Shown here in pieces: positions 40,413 through 48,608 of a DNA stretch of 64,000 nt; the first letter of the stretch is position 1, and every line of letters begins with the position of its first letter. This DNA is from Silanimonas sp. GTDB lineage: Bacteria; Pseudomonadota; Gammaproteobacteria; Xanthomonadales; Xanthomonadaceae. The stretch spans positions 34,657 through 98,656 of the forward strand of contig NZ_JAPZQK010000009.1 in the NCBI RefSeq assembly GCF_027530345.1, in the 5' to 3' direction. The notes below the pieces were generated by a model, which was not told where the DNA came from, made no database searches, and was given only the letters and a program-made list of their open reading frames with translations. A program made the position numbers and the translations under genes.

Positions 40413-40636
40413 TGCTGCAGGAGTTCATCGTTGCCCTGCTGGTGTTGGCCGCCGCGGCCTTCGTGGTGCACGACCGCGCCCCGGGCCTCAGCCGCCGCCT
40501 GCGCGTCGCGCTCGCCGTCCCGCTGGTGCGCGAGGGGCGGCCGGCATGGATGAAGCGGGCAGGGCGGTGGATCGCGCCACCGCGTGTTGCATCGAACGGC
40601 TGTGGTGGCTGCACCGGTTGCGAGCCGACGCGCTGA
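40412..40636 (+). CDS. Small Cys-rich membrane peptide after FeoB
   Basis: A 74-residue peptide with one N-terminal membrane helix (IVALLVLAAAAFVV) and a C-terminal CGGCTGC motif. Its start overlaps the feoB stop by one base. Short membrane proteins with a terminal Cys cluster next to feoB occupy the place of FeoC or of the FeoB-associated Cys-rich proteins, and may sense redox or hold iron. Function is inferred from position. Confidence 0.78.
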   Translation: MLQEFIVALLVLAAAAFVVHDRAPGLSRRLRVALAVPLVREGRPAWMKRAGRWIAPPRVASNGCGGCTGCEPTR

Positions 40637-40658
40637 CGCGAATCGCCTGGGTGTCCGT

Positions 40659-42269
40659 TCAGCGGATGATCAGGACCAGGAACCAGGCCATCCCGGCCAT
40701 CCAGAGCGCCGCGAAGGTGGGACCCCAACCCTCCCGAGGCGTGCCCCGTTCCCGCAGGTCCCGCTCCTGAACGACCCGCTCGATGGCGAAGGCGGCGACA
40801 ACGCCCAGTGCCATGCCGAACCGGTTCAAATCCAACAGCGAGACGGCTTCGATCTCCAGGCCGGCGTGCAGCATCGTTGTGCCCAGCAGCAGGACCAGCA
40901 CGAGCAGCGGCACGACCTTGGGCCTGCTCGACCAGGCCAGCGCGAAACCGGAGAATCCGAGCGCGAGGTTGGCGGCGGTATCGCCGGGCCAGCCGGCGAG
41001 AGGCAGCAGCGTCGCCGGCACGATAAGGATCCACCGATACAGGCTCCACGTCCGACGCTGGATCCAGGGCCATAGGCGGCCCATCAGGATCGAGAACGCC
41101 TCCAGCAGCCATCCGAACGCGAGGCCCAACAGCCATAGCGCGGCGACGACCGAGAGAGTCGCGCCGGTGACGATCGTTCCCGCCGCCACCAGTCCCTTGA
41201 TGGGTGAATCGGGTTCCTGCGCCAGGCCATACACCAGCAGCGGTGCGGCCAACCCGCCGGCGAGCAGGATGCGGATGATGCTCAACAGTGCCTTCGGACC
41301 GTTGACCCCGGCCGGTGCCGACAAGGCCAGCAGCAACTCGAGGTTCGGAACGTCGACGCCTGCCGCCTGCCACCGTTGCAGCCGGAGCGCGTGCGGCCCC
41401 AGGTGCGCTTGCGCGTCGCGTTGGCGATTCGGTGGCAGCAGGTCGAGGAATACGCGCCAGCGCGGCACATCGTCGATGGCGTGCTGGAGCAGCGCCGCCT
41501 GTCTGGTTGTCAGGACGCGTCCGCGCCCGTCGAGGCTCAGGCCGATCTCGCGGCGCAGCGTCTCGCGCTCGGCGTCCAGCGTCTCCGCGTCGAGCTCGGA
41601 CGCGAGCGGCGAGGCAAAGGTCGTCTCACGCGGCGTCTCGATGCCGCTCGCCATGCGCACCAGCGAGGCATCGATATGGTCGAGCGCCGGTGCCAGAGCC
41701 GGGTGGCGGCGAAGCCGGGCATCGACCCCGAAGAACGCCATCAAGGCCGCAACGTTGTCCGGCCGGGGTCGGATCGCATCGATGCTGCGCGCGAGGGCGT
41801 CGACGACGCGAGGGATCAGGGCCCACTTCAGGTCGATCGAGTAGAGATCGGGATGTTCGTCGAGCCAGCTTTGGAGGGTCGCAGGTCGATCCTTGGCCAG
41901 TCGCGGTGCGAGTGCGTCGAAGAATGCACCGAAGTCGAAGCCCCGCCCTTCGTCCGGCGCTGCGACCGGCTGGCTTTCCGGCTCGGGTATGGGGGGCGGA
42001 AGGTCCGGAGGCGCATCGACGGGACGCCCGAGCTCCGGCAGCGCGTCCGGCGTGGGCAACCCTTCATCCGATGCCGTTGGCGGTGTTGCATTCGCATCGC
42101 GATGCCGGACGGCGCCCAACGCCCACTCGTAGGCGTCGTTCAGCCGCTGGAAGCCGATCGGATCCTCGTCGGGTCTCGTGGACTTCAGTGCGCGCGCGTA
42201 AGCGCGCTTGATGGCCTTGGCATCAGCGTCGTCGCCGATGCCAAGGATGTCCCAAGGCGTCGTGCTCAT
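40659..42269 (-). CDS. J-domain membrane protein (DjlC-like co-chaperone)
   Basis: A 536-residue protein. Residues 3-50 (PWDILGIGDDADAKAIKRAYARALKSTRPDEDP) form a J domain in which the usual HPD is RPD (residues 32-34). A proline-rich linker and a soluble region follow, then about six hydrophobic segments from residue 335 on. Its start overlaps the hscC stop by four bases. In E. coli the HscC Hsp70 works with the membrane J proteins DjlB/DjlC encoded beside it, so this is most likely the HscC partner. Confidence 0.8.
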   Translation of the reverse strand: MSTTPWDILGIGDDADAKAIKRAYARALKSTRPDEDPIGFQRLNDAYEWALGAVRHRDANATPPTASDEGLPTPDALPELGRPVDAPPDLPPPIPEPESQPVAAPDEGRGFDFGAFFDALAPRLAKDRPATLQSWLDEHPDLYSIDLKWALIPRVVDALARSIDAIRPRPDNVAALMAFFGVDARLRRHPALAPALDHIDASLVRMASGIETPRETTFASPLASELDAETLDAERETLRREIGLSLDGRGRVLTTRQAALLQHAIDDVPRWRVFLDLLPPNRQRDAQAHLGPHALRLQRWQAAGVDVPNLELLLALSAPAGVNGPKALLSIIRILLAGGLAAPLLVYGLAQEPDSPIKGLVAAGTIVTGATLSVVAALWLLGLAFGWLLEAFSILMGRLWPWIQRRTWSLYRWILIVPATLLPLAGWPGDTAANLALGFSGFALAWSSRPKVVPLLVLVLLLGTTMLHAGLEIEAVSLLDLNRFGMALGVVAAFAIERVVQERDLRERGTPREGWGPTFAALWMAGMAWFLVLIIR

Positions 42270-43963
42270 CGGTGCAGCCGCGCGTCGAAGGCGTCGAGCG
42301 CTTCCTCGAAGGAGGTCCGGTGGGCTGCGACGAGGTCGCGGTCCTGCGTCAGCAACGCCGACTGGAACTGCACGATCATTCCCTGCAGTTGCTTGCGGTC
42401 GTCGCCCAGCGCCTCGGCGAAGAGGCGTTCGGCGCGCGCGATGATCGCGATGTTGGGCTGCTCGTCGCGCGGATGCACCTTCAGCGCCGCCAGCTCGGCC
42501 AGCCTCGCCTTCACTTCGGCGTCGTCGAGGCCGGAACCGTCCTGCACGATGACCAGCTCGCGAACGACACCCGACTTCTGCACCCTGGCCTCGACCTGCA
42601 GGACGCCGTTGATGTCGTAGGTGAACCGCACATCGACCCCGCGCTCCTCGGGGTTCCCGGGGGGCAGGGGGATGTCGAGGGCACCGAGGGCGATGTTGTG
42701 CTCGACGCGGGGGTTTTCCCCCTGGAAGACGTGCAGTTTCACCGTCGACTGGTGCGCATGCACCGGGGTGTACTCGCGAACCCGGCTCACCGGCACCGTG
42801 CTGTTGCGCTCGATGATCGGATCGAAATGGCCGTCGCTGCGCACGCCATTGCCGAGGTCGATGCTGATGGCCACGCCGAGCGAGTGCGGGCAGACGTCGG
42901 TGAGGACGATCTCCTCGAGCGTCTGGTCGCGCCCCTTGAGGCCTGCCGCCACGCAGGCGCCGTGGGCGATGGCTTCGTCGGGCGCGACGTGGCGCAGCGG
43001 CAGCCGGCCCAGCAGACGCGCAGCAAGGCGCGAAAGCTGCGGCATCCGCGAAGCGCCGCCGACCATCACGATCTCCGCGAGGTCGGGGCCACGCAGGCCC
43101 GCATCGCGGATCGCGCGTTCGATCGGTGCGCGCATCCGCGCCACCAGTGGCGAGATCACCTCGTCGAAGCGGTCGGGGTCGAGCGCAACGGAGTACTCCC
43201 GGCTGCCCAGCGTCAGCGCAATCTGGGTCGGCTGGTTGGCGCAGAGCTGGCGCTTCGCGACTTCCGCGCGCTGCCTCAGCAGGCTCGCGTCGCCGGTGGG
43301 CAGCGTGGTCCGAAGCACGCCGGTTTCCACGAGGAAATGCTGCTCCAGCGCTTCGGTGAAGTCATCGCCGCCGAGGAAGTTGTCGCCGGCGCTGGCATGC
43401 ACCTTCACCACGCCTTCGAAAAGCTCGAGGATCGAGACGTCGAAGGTCCCGCCGCCGAGATCGAGCACGAGCACGTGGGCGTCGTCGAGCTTCTCGGCCA
43501 AGCCGTACGCCAACGCGGCGGCCGTGGGTTCGTTGATCAGCCGCTCCACCTTCACACCGGCCAGCTCCCCCGCCCGGCGCGTGGCGCGCCGCTGCGCGTC
43601 GCCGAAGTAGGCCGGCACGCTGATGACGGCCTCGGTCGGCCGGATGCCGAGTGCTGCCTCGGCATCGTCGAGCAGCGAGCGGATCACCAGCGCCGACAGC
43701 TCCTCGGGCCGATACGAGCGCTTGCCGAGAACGGTTTCCCGCCGGCTGCCCATCCAGCGCTTGAAGCTGGCGATGCTCTGCCGCGGGTGGCTGATCACCC
43801 GCTCCTTCGCGGGTTTGCCGATCAGCAGCGTGCCGGTGTCGTCGACGCTGATCGCCGAAGGCGTCAGGACGTCGCCGTGTGCATTCGGGAAGAGTTTGGG
43901 TTGTCCATCGACGAACGCGCCGATGAGGGAGTGGGTGGTGCCGAGGTCGATACCGACAATCAT
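42266..43963 (-). CDS. hscC: Hsp70-family chaperone HscC
   Basis: A 565-residue Hsp70. The ATPase domain is intact: GIDLGTTHSLIG, VPAYFGDAQRRATRRAG, NEPTAAALAYGL, VLDLGGGTFDVSIL and VMVGGASRMPQ. The substrate domain is short and lacks the C-terminal helical lid length of DnaK, as in HscC. It is probably a specialised chaperone with the adjacent J protein. It lies 52 bases after mccB on the same strand. Confidence 0.9.
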   Translation of the reverse strand: MIVGIDLGTTHSLIGAFVDGQPKLFPNAHGDVLTPSAISVDDTGTLLIGKPAKERVISHPRQSIASFKRWMGSRRETVLGKRSYRPEELSALVIRSLLDDAEAALGIRPTEAVISVPAYFGDAQRRATRRAGELAGVKVERLINEPTAAALAYGLAEKLDDAHVLVLDLGGGTFDVSILELFEGVVKVHASAGDNFLGGDDFTEALEQHFLVETGVLRTTLPTGDASLLRQRAEVAKRQLCANQPTQIALTLGSREYSVALDPDRFDEVISPLVARMRAPIERAIRDAGLRGPDLAEIVMVGGASRMPQLSRLAARLLGRLPLRHVAPDEAIAHGACVAAGLKGRDQTLEEIVLTDVCPHSLGVAISIDLGNGVRSDGHFDPIIERNSTVPVSRVREYTPVHAHQSTVKLHVFQGENPRVEHNIALGALDIPLPPGNPEERGVDVRFTYDINGVLQVEARVQKSGVVRELVIVQDGSGLDDAEVKARLAELAALKVHPRDEQPNIAIIARAERLFAEALGDDRKQLQGMIVQFQSALLTQDRDLVAAHRTSFEEALDAFDARLHR

Positions 43964-44015
43964 GGAAACCGATCGTCCTTGAGCGGGGGGGAGGGGAAGG
44001 GCGGCGCAGGAGCGA

Positions 44016-45638
44016 TTACATGCGGAACACGCCGTAGCGCTGCTCGGTCGTGGTGGTGCGCTCGATCGGCGCGTTCAGCGCGGCCGACAGCGCCAGACCC
44101 AGCACGCGGCGGGTGTCGGCGGGGTCGATGATGCCGTCGTCCCACAGGCGCGCCGTCGCGTAGTAGGGGCTGCCCTGGGTCTCGTACTGCTCGCGGATCG
44201 GCGCCTTGAAGGCTTCCTCTTCGTCCGCGCTCCAGGCCTTGCCGGCGGCCTCGAGGCCGTCGCGCTTCACCGTGGCGAGCACGCTGGCCGCCTGTTCGCC
44301 GCCCATCACGCTGATGCGCGCGTTCGGCCACATCCACAGGAAGCGCGCGCCGTAGGCGCGGCCGCACATCGCGTAGTTGCCGGCGCCGAAGCTGCCGCCG
44401 ATGACGACGGTGAACTTCGGCATGTGCGAGCAGGCCACGGCCGTCACCATCTTGGCGCCGTCCTTCGCGATACCGGCGTTCTCGTACTTTTTGCCGACCA
44501 TGAAGCCGGTGATGTTCTGCAGGAACACCAGGGGGATGTTGCGCTGGTTGCACAGTTCGATGAAGTGCGCGCCCTTCAGCGCGCTCTCGGCGAACAGGAT
44601 GCCGTTGTTGGCGACGATGCCGACGGGATAGCCGTGCAGGTGCGCGAAGCCGCACACGAGCGTGGTGCCGTAGCGCGCCTTGAACTCCTGGAACTCGCTG
44701 CCGTCGACGAGGCGCGCGATGACCTCACGGATGTCGAAGGGCTTGCGGGTGTCCTTGGGCACGACGCCGTACAGCTGCTCGGCCGGGTAGGCGGGCTCGC
44801 GCACCGGCTGCGTGGCGACGGTCGGCGACTTCTTGCGATTGAGGTGGGCCAGCACGTCGCGGGCGATGGCCAGCGCGTGACGGTCGTCCTCGGCGTAATG
44901 GTCGGCCACGCCGGAAATGCGTGTGTGCACGTCGGCACCGCCGAGCGCTTCGGCATCGACCACTTCGCCAGTCGCGGCCTTCACCAGCGGCGGGCCGCCG
45001 AGGAAGATCGTGCCCTGTTCCTTGACGATGATGGACTCGTCGCACATCGCCGGCACGTAGGCGCCGCCGGCGGTGCAGCTGCCCATCACCACCGCCACCT
45101 GCGGGATGCCGAGGCCGCTCATCCGCGCCTGGTTGAAGAAGATGCGGCCGAAGTGCTCCTTGTCCGGGAACACCTCGTCCTGCAGCGGCAGGAAGGCGCC
45201 GCCGGAATCGACGAGGTAGACGCAGGGAAGACGGTTCTCGAGGGCCACCTCCTGCGCGCGGAGGTGCTTCTTCACCGTCATCGGGAAGTAGGTGCCACCC
45301 TTGACCGTCGCATCATTGGCGACGACGACGACCTGCTGGCCGTGCACGTTGCCGATGCCGCAGATCATCCCGGCGGCCGGTGCGGCGCCGTCGTACAGGC
45401 CTTCGGCGGCCAAGGGCGCGATCTCGAGGAAGGGCGAGCCGGGGTCGAGCAGGGCTTCGATACGCTCACGGGGCAGCAGCTTGCCGCGCTCCGTGTGCTT
45501 GGCGCGGGCCTTTTCGCCGCCGCCCTCGGCCGCGCGCGCGAGGCGCTGGTCGAGTTCGCTGACATTGGCCTTCAGCGCGTCGGCGTTGGCAAGGAAATCC
45601 GGCGATCGCGGATCGATCTGGCTGTGCAGCTGGGGCAT
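44016..45638 (-). CDS. mccB: Methylcrotonyl-CoA carboxylase, carboxyltransferase beta subunit
   Basis: A 540-residue carboxyltransferase. The family features are [54 protein letters not shown] and [12 protein letters not shown], typical of the MCC/geranyl-CoA carboxylase beta group rather than propionyl-CoA carboxylase. It would carboxylate 3-methylcrotonyl-CoA with MccA. It is not in the mccA operon but at a second locus, just upstream of hscC. Confidence 0.93.
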   Translation of the reverse strand: MPQLHSQIDPRSPDFLANADALKANVSELDQRLARAAEGGGEKARAKHTERGKLLPRERIEALLDPGSPFLEIAPLAAEGLYDGAAPAAGMICGIGNVHGQQVVVVANDATVKGGTYFPMTVKKHLRAQEVALENRLPCVYLVDSGGAFLPLQDEVFPDKEHFGRIFFNQARMSGLGIPQVAVVMGSCTAGGAYVPAMCDESIIVKEQGTIFLGGPPLVKAATGEVVDAEALGGADVHTRISGVADHYAEDDRHALAIARDVLAHLNRKKSPTVATQPVREPAYPAEQLYGVVPKDTRKPFDIREVIARLVDGSEFQEFKARYGTTLVCGFAHLHGYPVGIVANNGILFAESALKGAHFIELCNQRNIPLVFLQNITGFMVGKKYENAGIAKDGAKMVTAVACSHMPKFTVVIGGSFGAGNYAMCGRAYGARFLWMWPNARISVMGGEQAASVLATVKRDGLEAAGKAWSADEEEAFKAPIREQYETQGSPYYATARLWDDGIIDPADTRRVLGLALSAALNAPIERTTTTEQRYGVFRM

Positions 45639-45690
45639 GGGTCGAGACGGCGGGGGAGCGACGGGAGATCGCGATGGTAGCGTCTGGGCG

Positions 45691-45721
45691 AAAAAAAACC
45701 GCCGGGCAAGCCCGGCGGTTT
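45691..45721 (-). terminator. Strong rho-independent terminator
   Basis: AAACCGCCGGGC and GCCCGGCGGTTT form a 12-bp stem with a two-base loop; eight A residues on the plus strand give a U8 tail in the minus-strand RNA. It lies 26 bases past the stop of the Ala-rich lipoprotein gene, which it ends. Confidence 0.92.
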
Positions 45722-45746
45722 CAGAGCGAGGGACTCGCAGCCCGAA

Positions 45747-46097
45747 TTACTGGGCCGGGGTCTCTTCGGCCGGGGCTTCTTCAGCGGCCGGCTCGACGGC
45801 AGCAGCGGCGTCGGCAGCAGCGCCTTCGACGGCGGCAGCGGCGTCGGTGGCAGCGCCTTCGACGGCAGCAGCGGCGTCGGTGGCAGCGCCTTCGACAGCG
45901 GCGGCAGCGTCGGTGGCGGCGGCGTCAGCAGCCGGGGCCATTTCTTCAGCGGCCGGGGCTTCGGCGGCCGGGGCTTCAGCAGCCGGGGCCTCAGCAGCCG
46001 GAGCTTCGGCGGCCGGGGCGGCTTCTTCAGCCGGCTTCGAGCAGGCGGTCAGGGCCAGGGCGACGGCCAGAGCGAGCAGCGACTTGTTCAGCGACAT
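45747..46097 (-). CDS. Alanine-rich repeat lipoprotein
   Basis: A 116-residue predicted lipoprotein with lipobox LTAC (Cys19). The mature part is almost only Ala, Glu, Pro, Val, Asp and Thr. Residues 27-51 are five copies of APAAE, and residues 61-104 are four copies of an 11-residue unit close to ATDAAAAVEGA, ending in an acidic tail. The 11-residue period suggests an amphipathic helix, like a coiled rod or spacer between membrane and wall. GAGGA precedes the ATG, and a strong terminator follows, so it may be highly expressed. Function unknown. Confidence 0.8.
   Translation of the reverse strand: MSLNKSLLALAVALALTACSKPAEEAAPAAEAPAAEAPAAEAPAAEAPAAEEMAPAADAAATDAAAAVEGAATDAAAAVEGAATDAAAAVEGAAADAAAAVEPAAEEAPAEETPAQ
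45786..45917 (-). repeat. Four tandem 33-bp repeats in the lipoprotein gene
   Basis: The DNA for residues 61-104 of the lipoprotein repeats in 33-base units, the first three nearly identical and the fourth diverged at its end. Such an array can gain or lose units by slippage without shifting the frame. Confidence 0.8.
45945..46019 (-). repeat. Five tandem 15-bp repeats in the lipoprotein gene
   Basis: Codons for residues 27-51 repeat in 15-base units that each encode APAAE, with synonymous differences between units. Confidence 0.75.
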
Positions 46098-46112
46098 GGA
46101 ATGAGTCCTCGT

Positions 46113-46124
46113 CTACACGTGTAG
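46113..46124. promoter_or_regulatory. 12-bp palindrome in the leader of the lipoprotein gene
   Basis: CTACACGTGTAG is a perfect palindrome 16 bases upstream of the lipoprotein start, within its probable 5' leader. Further upstream on the minus strand a TTGACT-like -35 and a CATGAT-like -10 can be seen. The palindrome could be an operator or an RNA structure. Confidence 0.4.
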
Positions 46125-46249
46125 GTAATAAGAAAAACGTGCACATTCATCGGCGCACGTTGTGTTCATCATGACAAGAACCCGACCGTAGTCAAGCCCT
46201 TGACGGTCCCTTTTTCGCCGGTGGCTTGCCACCCCCGAAAGTCACGGGC

Positions 46250-47425
46250 TCAGGCGAGCTCGACGGCCACCGCCGTGGCCTCGCCGCCGCCGATGCAGAG
46301 CGCCGCGACGCCGCGCTTGCCACCGGTCTGGGCCAGCGCGTTCAGCAGGGTCACCAGCAGGCGGGCGCCCGAGGCACCGATCGGATGGCCGAGCGCGCAG
46401 GCGCCGCCATGGATGTTGAGCTTCCCGTGGGGGATGCCGAGCTCGCGCATCGGTGCCATCGCGACGACGGCGAAGGCTTCGTTGACCTCGAACAGATCGA
46501 CCGAATCGACCGTCCAGCCGGCCTTGTCCAGCACCTTCTGGATGGCGCCCACCGGGGCCGTGGTGAACCACTCCGGCGCCTGCGAGTGCGTGGCGTGCGC
46601 CACGACACGGGCGATGGGCGTGGCGCCGAGGGCCTTGGCCTTGTCGGCCGAGGCCAGCACCAGCGCGGCGGCGCCGTCGTTGATCGAGGAGGAGGCCGCG
46701 GCGGTGATCGTGCCGTCCTTCTTGAAGGCGGGCTTCAGCGTCGGGATCTTTTCGATGTTGCAGCGGCCCGGCTGCTCGTCCTGGTCGATGGCGGTGTCGC
46801 CCTTCTTGCCGGCCACGATCACCGGGACGATCTCCGCCTTGAACTTGCCCTCGGCCTGCGCGGTCTGTGCGCGGCGCACCGACTCGGCGGCGTAGGCGTC
46901 CTGCTCCTCGCGGGTGAAGGTGTACTTGGCGGCGCAGAGCTCGCCGAAGCCGCCCATCGGCTGCTTGTCGTAGGGGTTGGTGAGGCCGTCCCACGCCATG
47001 TGGTCGAGCATTTCGGCGCTGCCGTAGCGGATGCCGGTGCGCGAGCCGTTCAGCAGGTGCGGGGCGTTGGTCATGCTCTCCATGCCGCCCGCAATCACCA
47101 CGTCAGCCGAGCCGGCCTTGATGAGGTCAGCGCCCAGCATCACGGCCTTCATGCCCGAACCGCAAACCTTGTTGATGGTCGTGGCGCCCGCGGCGGCCGG
47201 GATGCCGGCGGCCAGCATGGCCTGGCGGGCCGGGGCCTGGCCGAGGCCGGCCGGCAGCACGCAGCCCATGATCACTTCAGAGACGGCTTCAGCAGCGACG
47301 CCGCTCTGCTCGAGGGCGCCCTTGATGGCGGCCGCGCCGAGCGTGGGCGTGGGCACCCCGGTGAACTGTCCGAGAAGAGCGCCGAGGGCGGTGCGCTTGG
47401 CGCCTAGGATGACGATGTCCGACAT
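46250..47425 (-). CDS. Acetyl-CoA C-acetyltransferase (thiolase)
   Basis: A 391-residue thiolase II. The acyl-accepting Cys88 lies in INKVCGSGMKAVM, the conserved NIHGGACALGHPIGASGAR provides the His, and CIGGGEATAV the second Cys. Biosynthetic or acetoacetyl-CoA-degrading use cannot be separated by sequence. Near the leucine genes it could cleave acetoacetyl-CoA derived from acetoacetate. The frame is open upstream of 47425, but homology starts at MSDIVILGAKRT. Confidence 0.94.
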   Translation of the reverse strand: MSDIVILGAKRTALGALLGQFTGVPTPTLGAAAIKGALEQSGVAAEAVSEVIMGCVLPAGLGQAPARQAMLAAGIPAAAGATTINKVCGSGMKAVMLGADLIKAGSADVVIAGGMESMTNAPHLLNGSRTGIRYGSAEMLDHMAWDGLTNPYDKQPMGGFGELCAAKYTFTREEQDAYAAESVRRAQTAQAEGKFKAEIVPVIVAGKKGDTAIDQDEQPGRCNIEKIPTLKPAFKKDGTITAAASSSINDGAAALVLASADKAKALGATPIARVVAHATHSQAPEWFTTAPVGAIQKVLDKAGWTVDSVDLFEVNEAFAVVAMAPMRELGIPHGKLNIHGGACALGHPIGASGARLLVTLLNALAQTGGKRGVAALCIGGGEATAVAVELA

Positions 47426-47525
47426 GGGGAAGTCCCGGGGAGGAAAGCCGGGATTATCCGCCCCCGGTGGTTTCAGCTGCAAACGTATGCACCGGGACCT
47501 TGGGGTAGGGGGACGAGGCCCGTCG

Positions 47526-48353
47526 TCACCAAGGCACCAGCAGGAAGTACTCACTGCCGGGCGGTGGGCTGCCGTCATCACGTTGGTAAGCGCCATTGCG
47601 ATGCACGAGGACAAGCGTCGTCGAGGTCGGCGCCGACTGCACCACCGCCGGCTCGACAGCGAACTCGTCCGCATCAAGCCGCATCACGAGACGTCGCCAG
47701 CCGTCGTCTGAAACCTCGCCAACAGCAAGGGTGGCGGCGGTGTTGGTCCAGCGGGCGCCCTGGCACTGCACGTTGACGCAGCCCTCGATCGCTTCCTGCC
47801 GATAGCGCGCCAGCCCCAGCACGCGGCGGAAACCGCGACCGTCGGGCACGAACAGCGCGTACTCGTCACCCCAGCGATTGTCCGGAGCGCTAGCGCCCGG
47901 GGCCGTCTGGCTGACGGCCACGCCGATCACGCCGCCGCCGGGGGCGATGCCATCGAAGGTGGTGTCGAGCGTGAACTCACCGCCGTGGAACAACGTCATC
48001 GCGTCCTCGATGGCCGTCGCCACGACGTGGTGGCGCAAGCGGCCCGCGCCGTCCAGCGTGGCGAGGACGAAGGCATAGCCCTCGCCGTCGCCGCCTTCGG
48101 TGTAGGAGCGCGTCGCATCGTCGCGGAAGCTGCCAATGACGTGCACCGCCCCCTTGGCATCGCCGGGCACGGCGATGCAATCCAGCTGCAACCGGGTTCC
48201 CGACGCAGCGCGCCGGGCATTCGCGTCGGCGGCCAAGGCCTTGCGGAACGCGGTTTCGACGTCGTCTTTGCAGGTTGCTTCGGGGCGCTCCTGCGCGCCC
48301 GCTGGACCGGCGATGCCGGCCAGCAGGGCGATGGCGAGCGCCGCGCGATGCAT
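47526..48353 (-). CDS. Exported protein of unknown function
   Basis: A 275-residue protein with a signal peptide cleaved near PAGAQ. The mature protein has four Cys (TCKDD, LDCIAV, GCVNVQC) that could form disulfides, and is otherwise beta-rich. No family is recognised. Its ATG overlaps the stop of the small preceding gene by one base (TGATG), so it appears to be the last gene of the PspA-YqiJ-flotillin operon. Confidence 0.65.
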   Translation of the reverse strand: MHRAALAIALLAGIAGPAGAQERPEATCKDDVETAFRKALAADANARRAASGTRLQLDCIAVPGDAKGAVHVIGSFRDDATRSYTEGGDGEGYAFVLATLDGAGRLRHHVVATAIEDAMTLFHGGEFTLDTTFDGIAPGGGVIGVAVSQTAPGASAPDNRWGDEYALFVPDGRGFRRVLGLARYRQEAIEGCVNVQCQGARWTNTAATLAVGEVSDDGWRRLVMRLDADEFAVEPAVVQSAPTSTTLVLVHRNGAYQRDDGSPPPGSEYFLLVPW

Positions 48354-48598
48354 CACGCCGGTACGCCGTGCTTCGCACGCACCTCGGCGATGCGCGCGCG
48401 CACGGCGGGACGGAGTTCGCCCTGCTCGGCGCGCCGGAACACGTTGGCCAGCACGCGCTTCTCGTCCTCGTCGACCACGCCGTCGCGCAACGCGAGGCCC
48501 AACAGGAAGTTCAACTCCTCGAGGTCGAGCTTGCCGTCGTCGGTGAACACCTCGATCGAGGCCAGTGCGATGTCCAAGTAGCTGCGGGAATTCGCCAT
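48353..48598 (-). CDS. Small acidic EF-hand-like protein
   Basis: An 81-residue soluble protein with two acidic helix-loop-helix stretches, TDDGKLDLEELNFLL and RDGVVDEDEKRVL. The first loop resembles an EF-hand calcium loop, but the pattern is also compatible with a TerB-like helical protein. It lies ten bases after the flotillin gene and is coupled to the exported protein. Function unknown. Confidence 0.65.
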   Translation of the reverse strand: MANSRSYLDIALASIEVFTDDGKLDLEELNFLLGLALRDGVVDEDEKRVLANVFRRAEQGELRPAVRARIAEVRAKHGVPA

Positions 48599-48608
48599 GG
48601 TCGTCTCC

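Noticed and set aside
45786..46019. CRISPR-like array.
   Set aside because: The repeats are contiguous, without spacers, in frame in a coding sequence with signal peptide and terminator.
36900..46900. Other long frames opposite mccA, mccB, hscC and the thiolase.
   Set aside because: All are shadows of strongly conserved enzymes and show the same Arg/His/Ala bias and no ribosome site.
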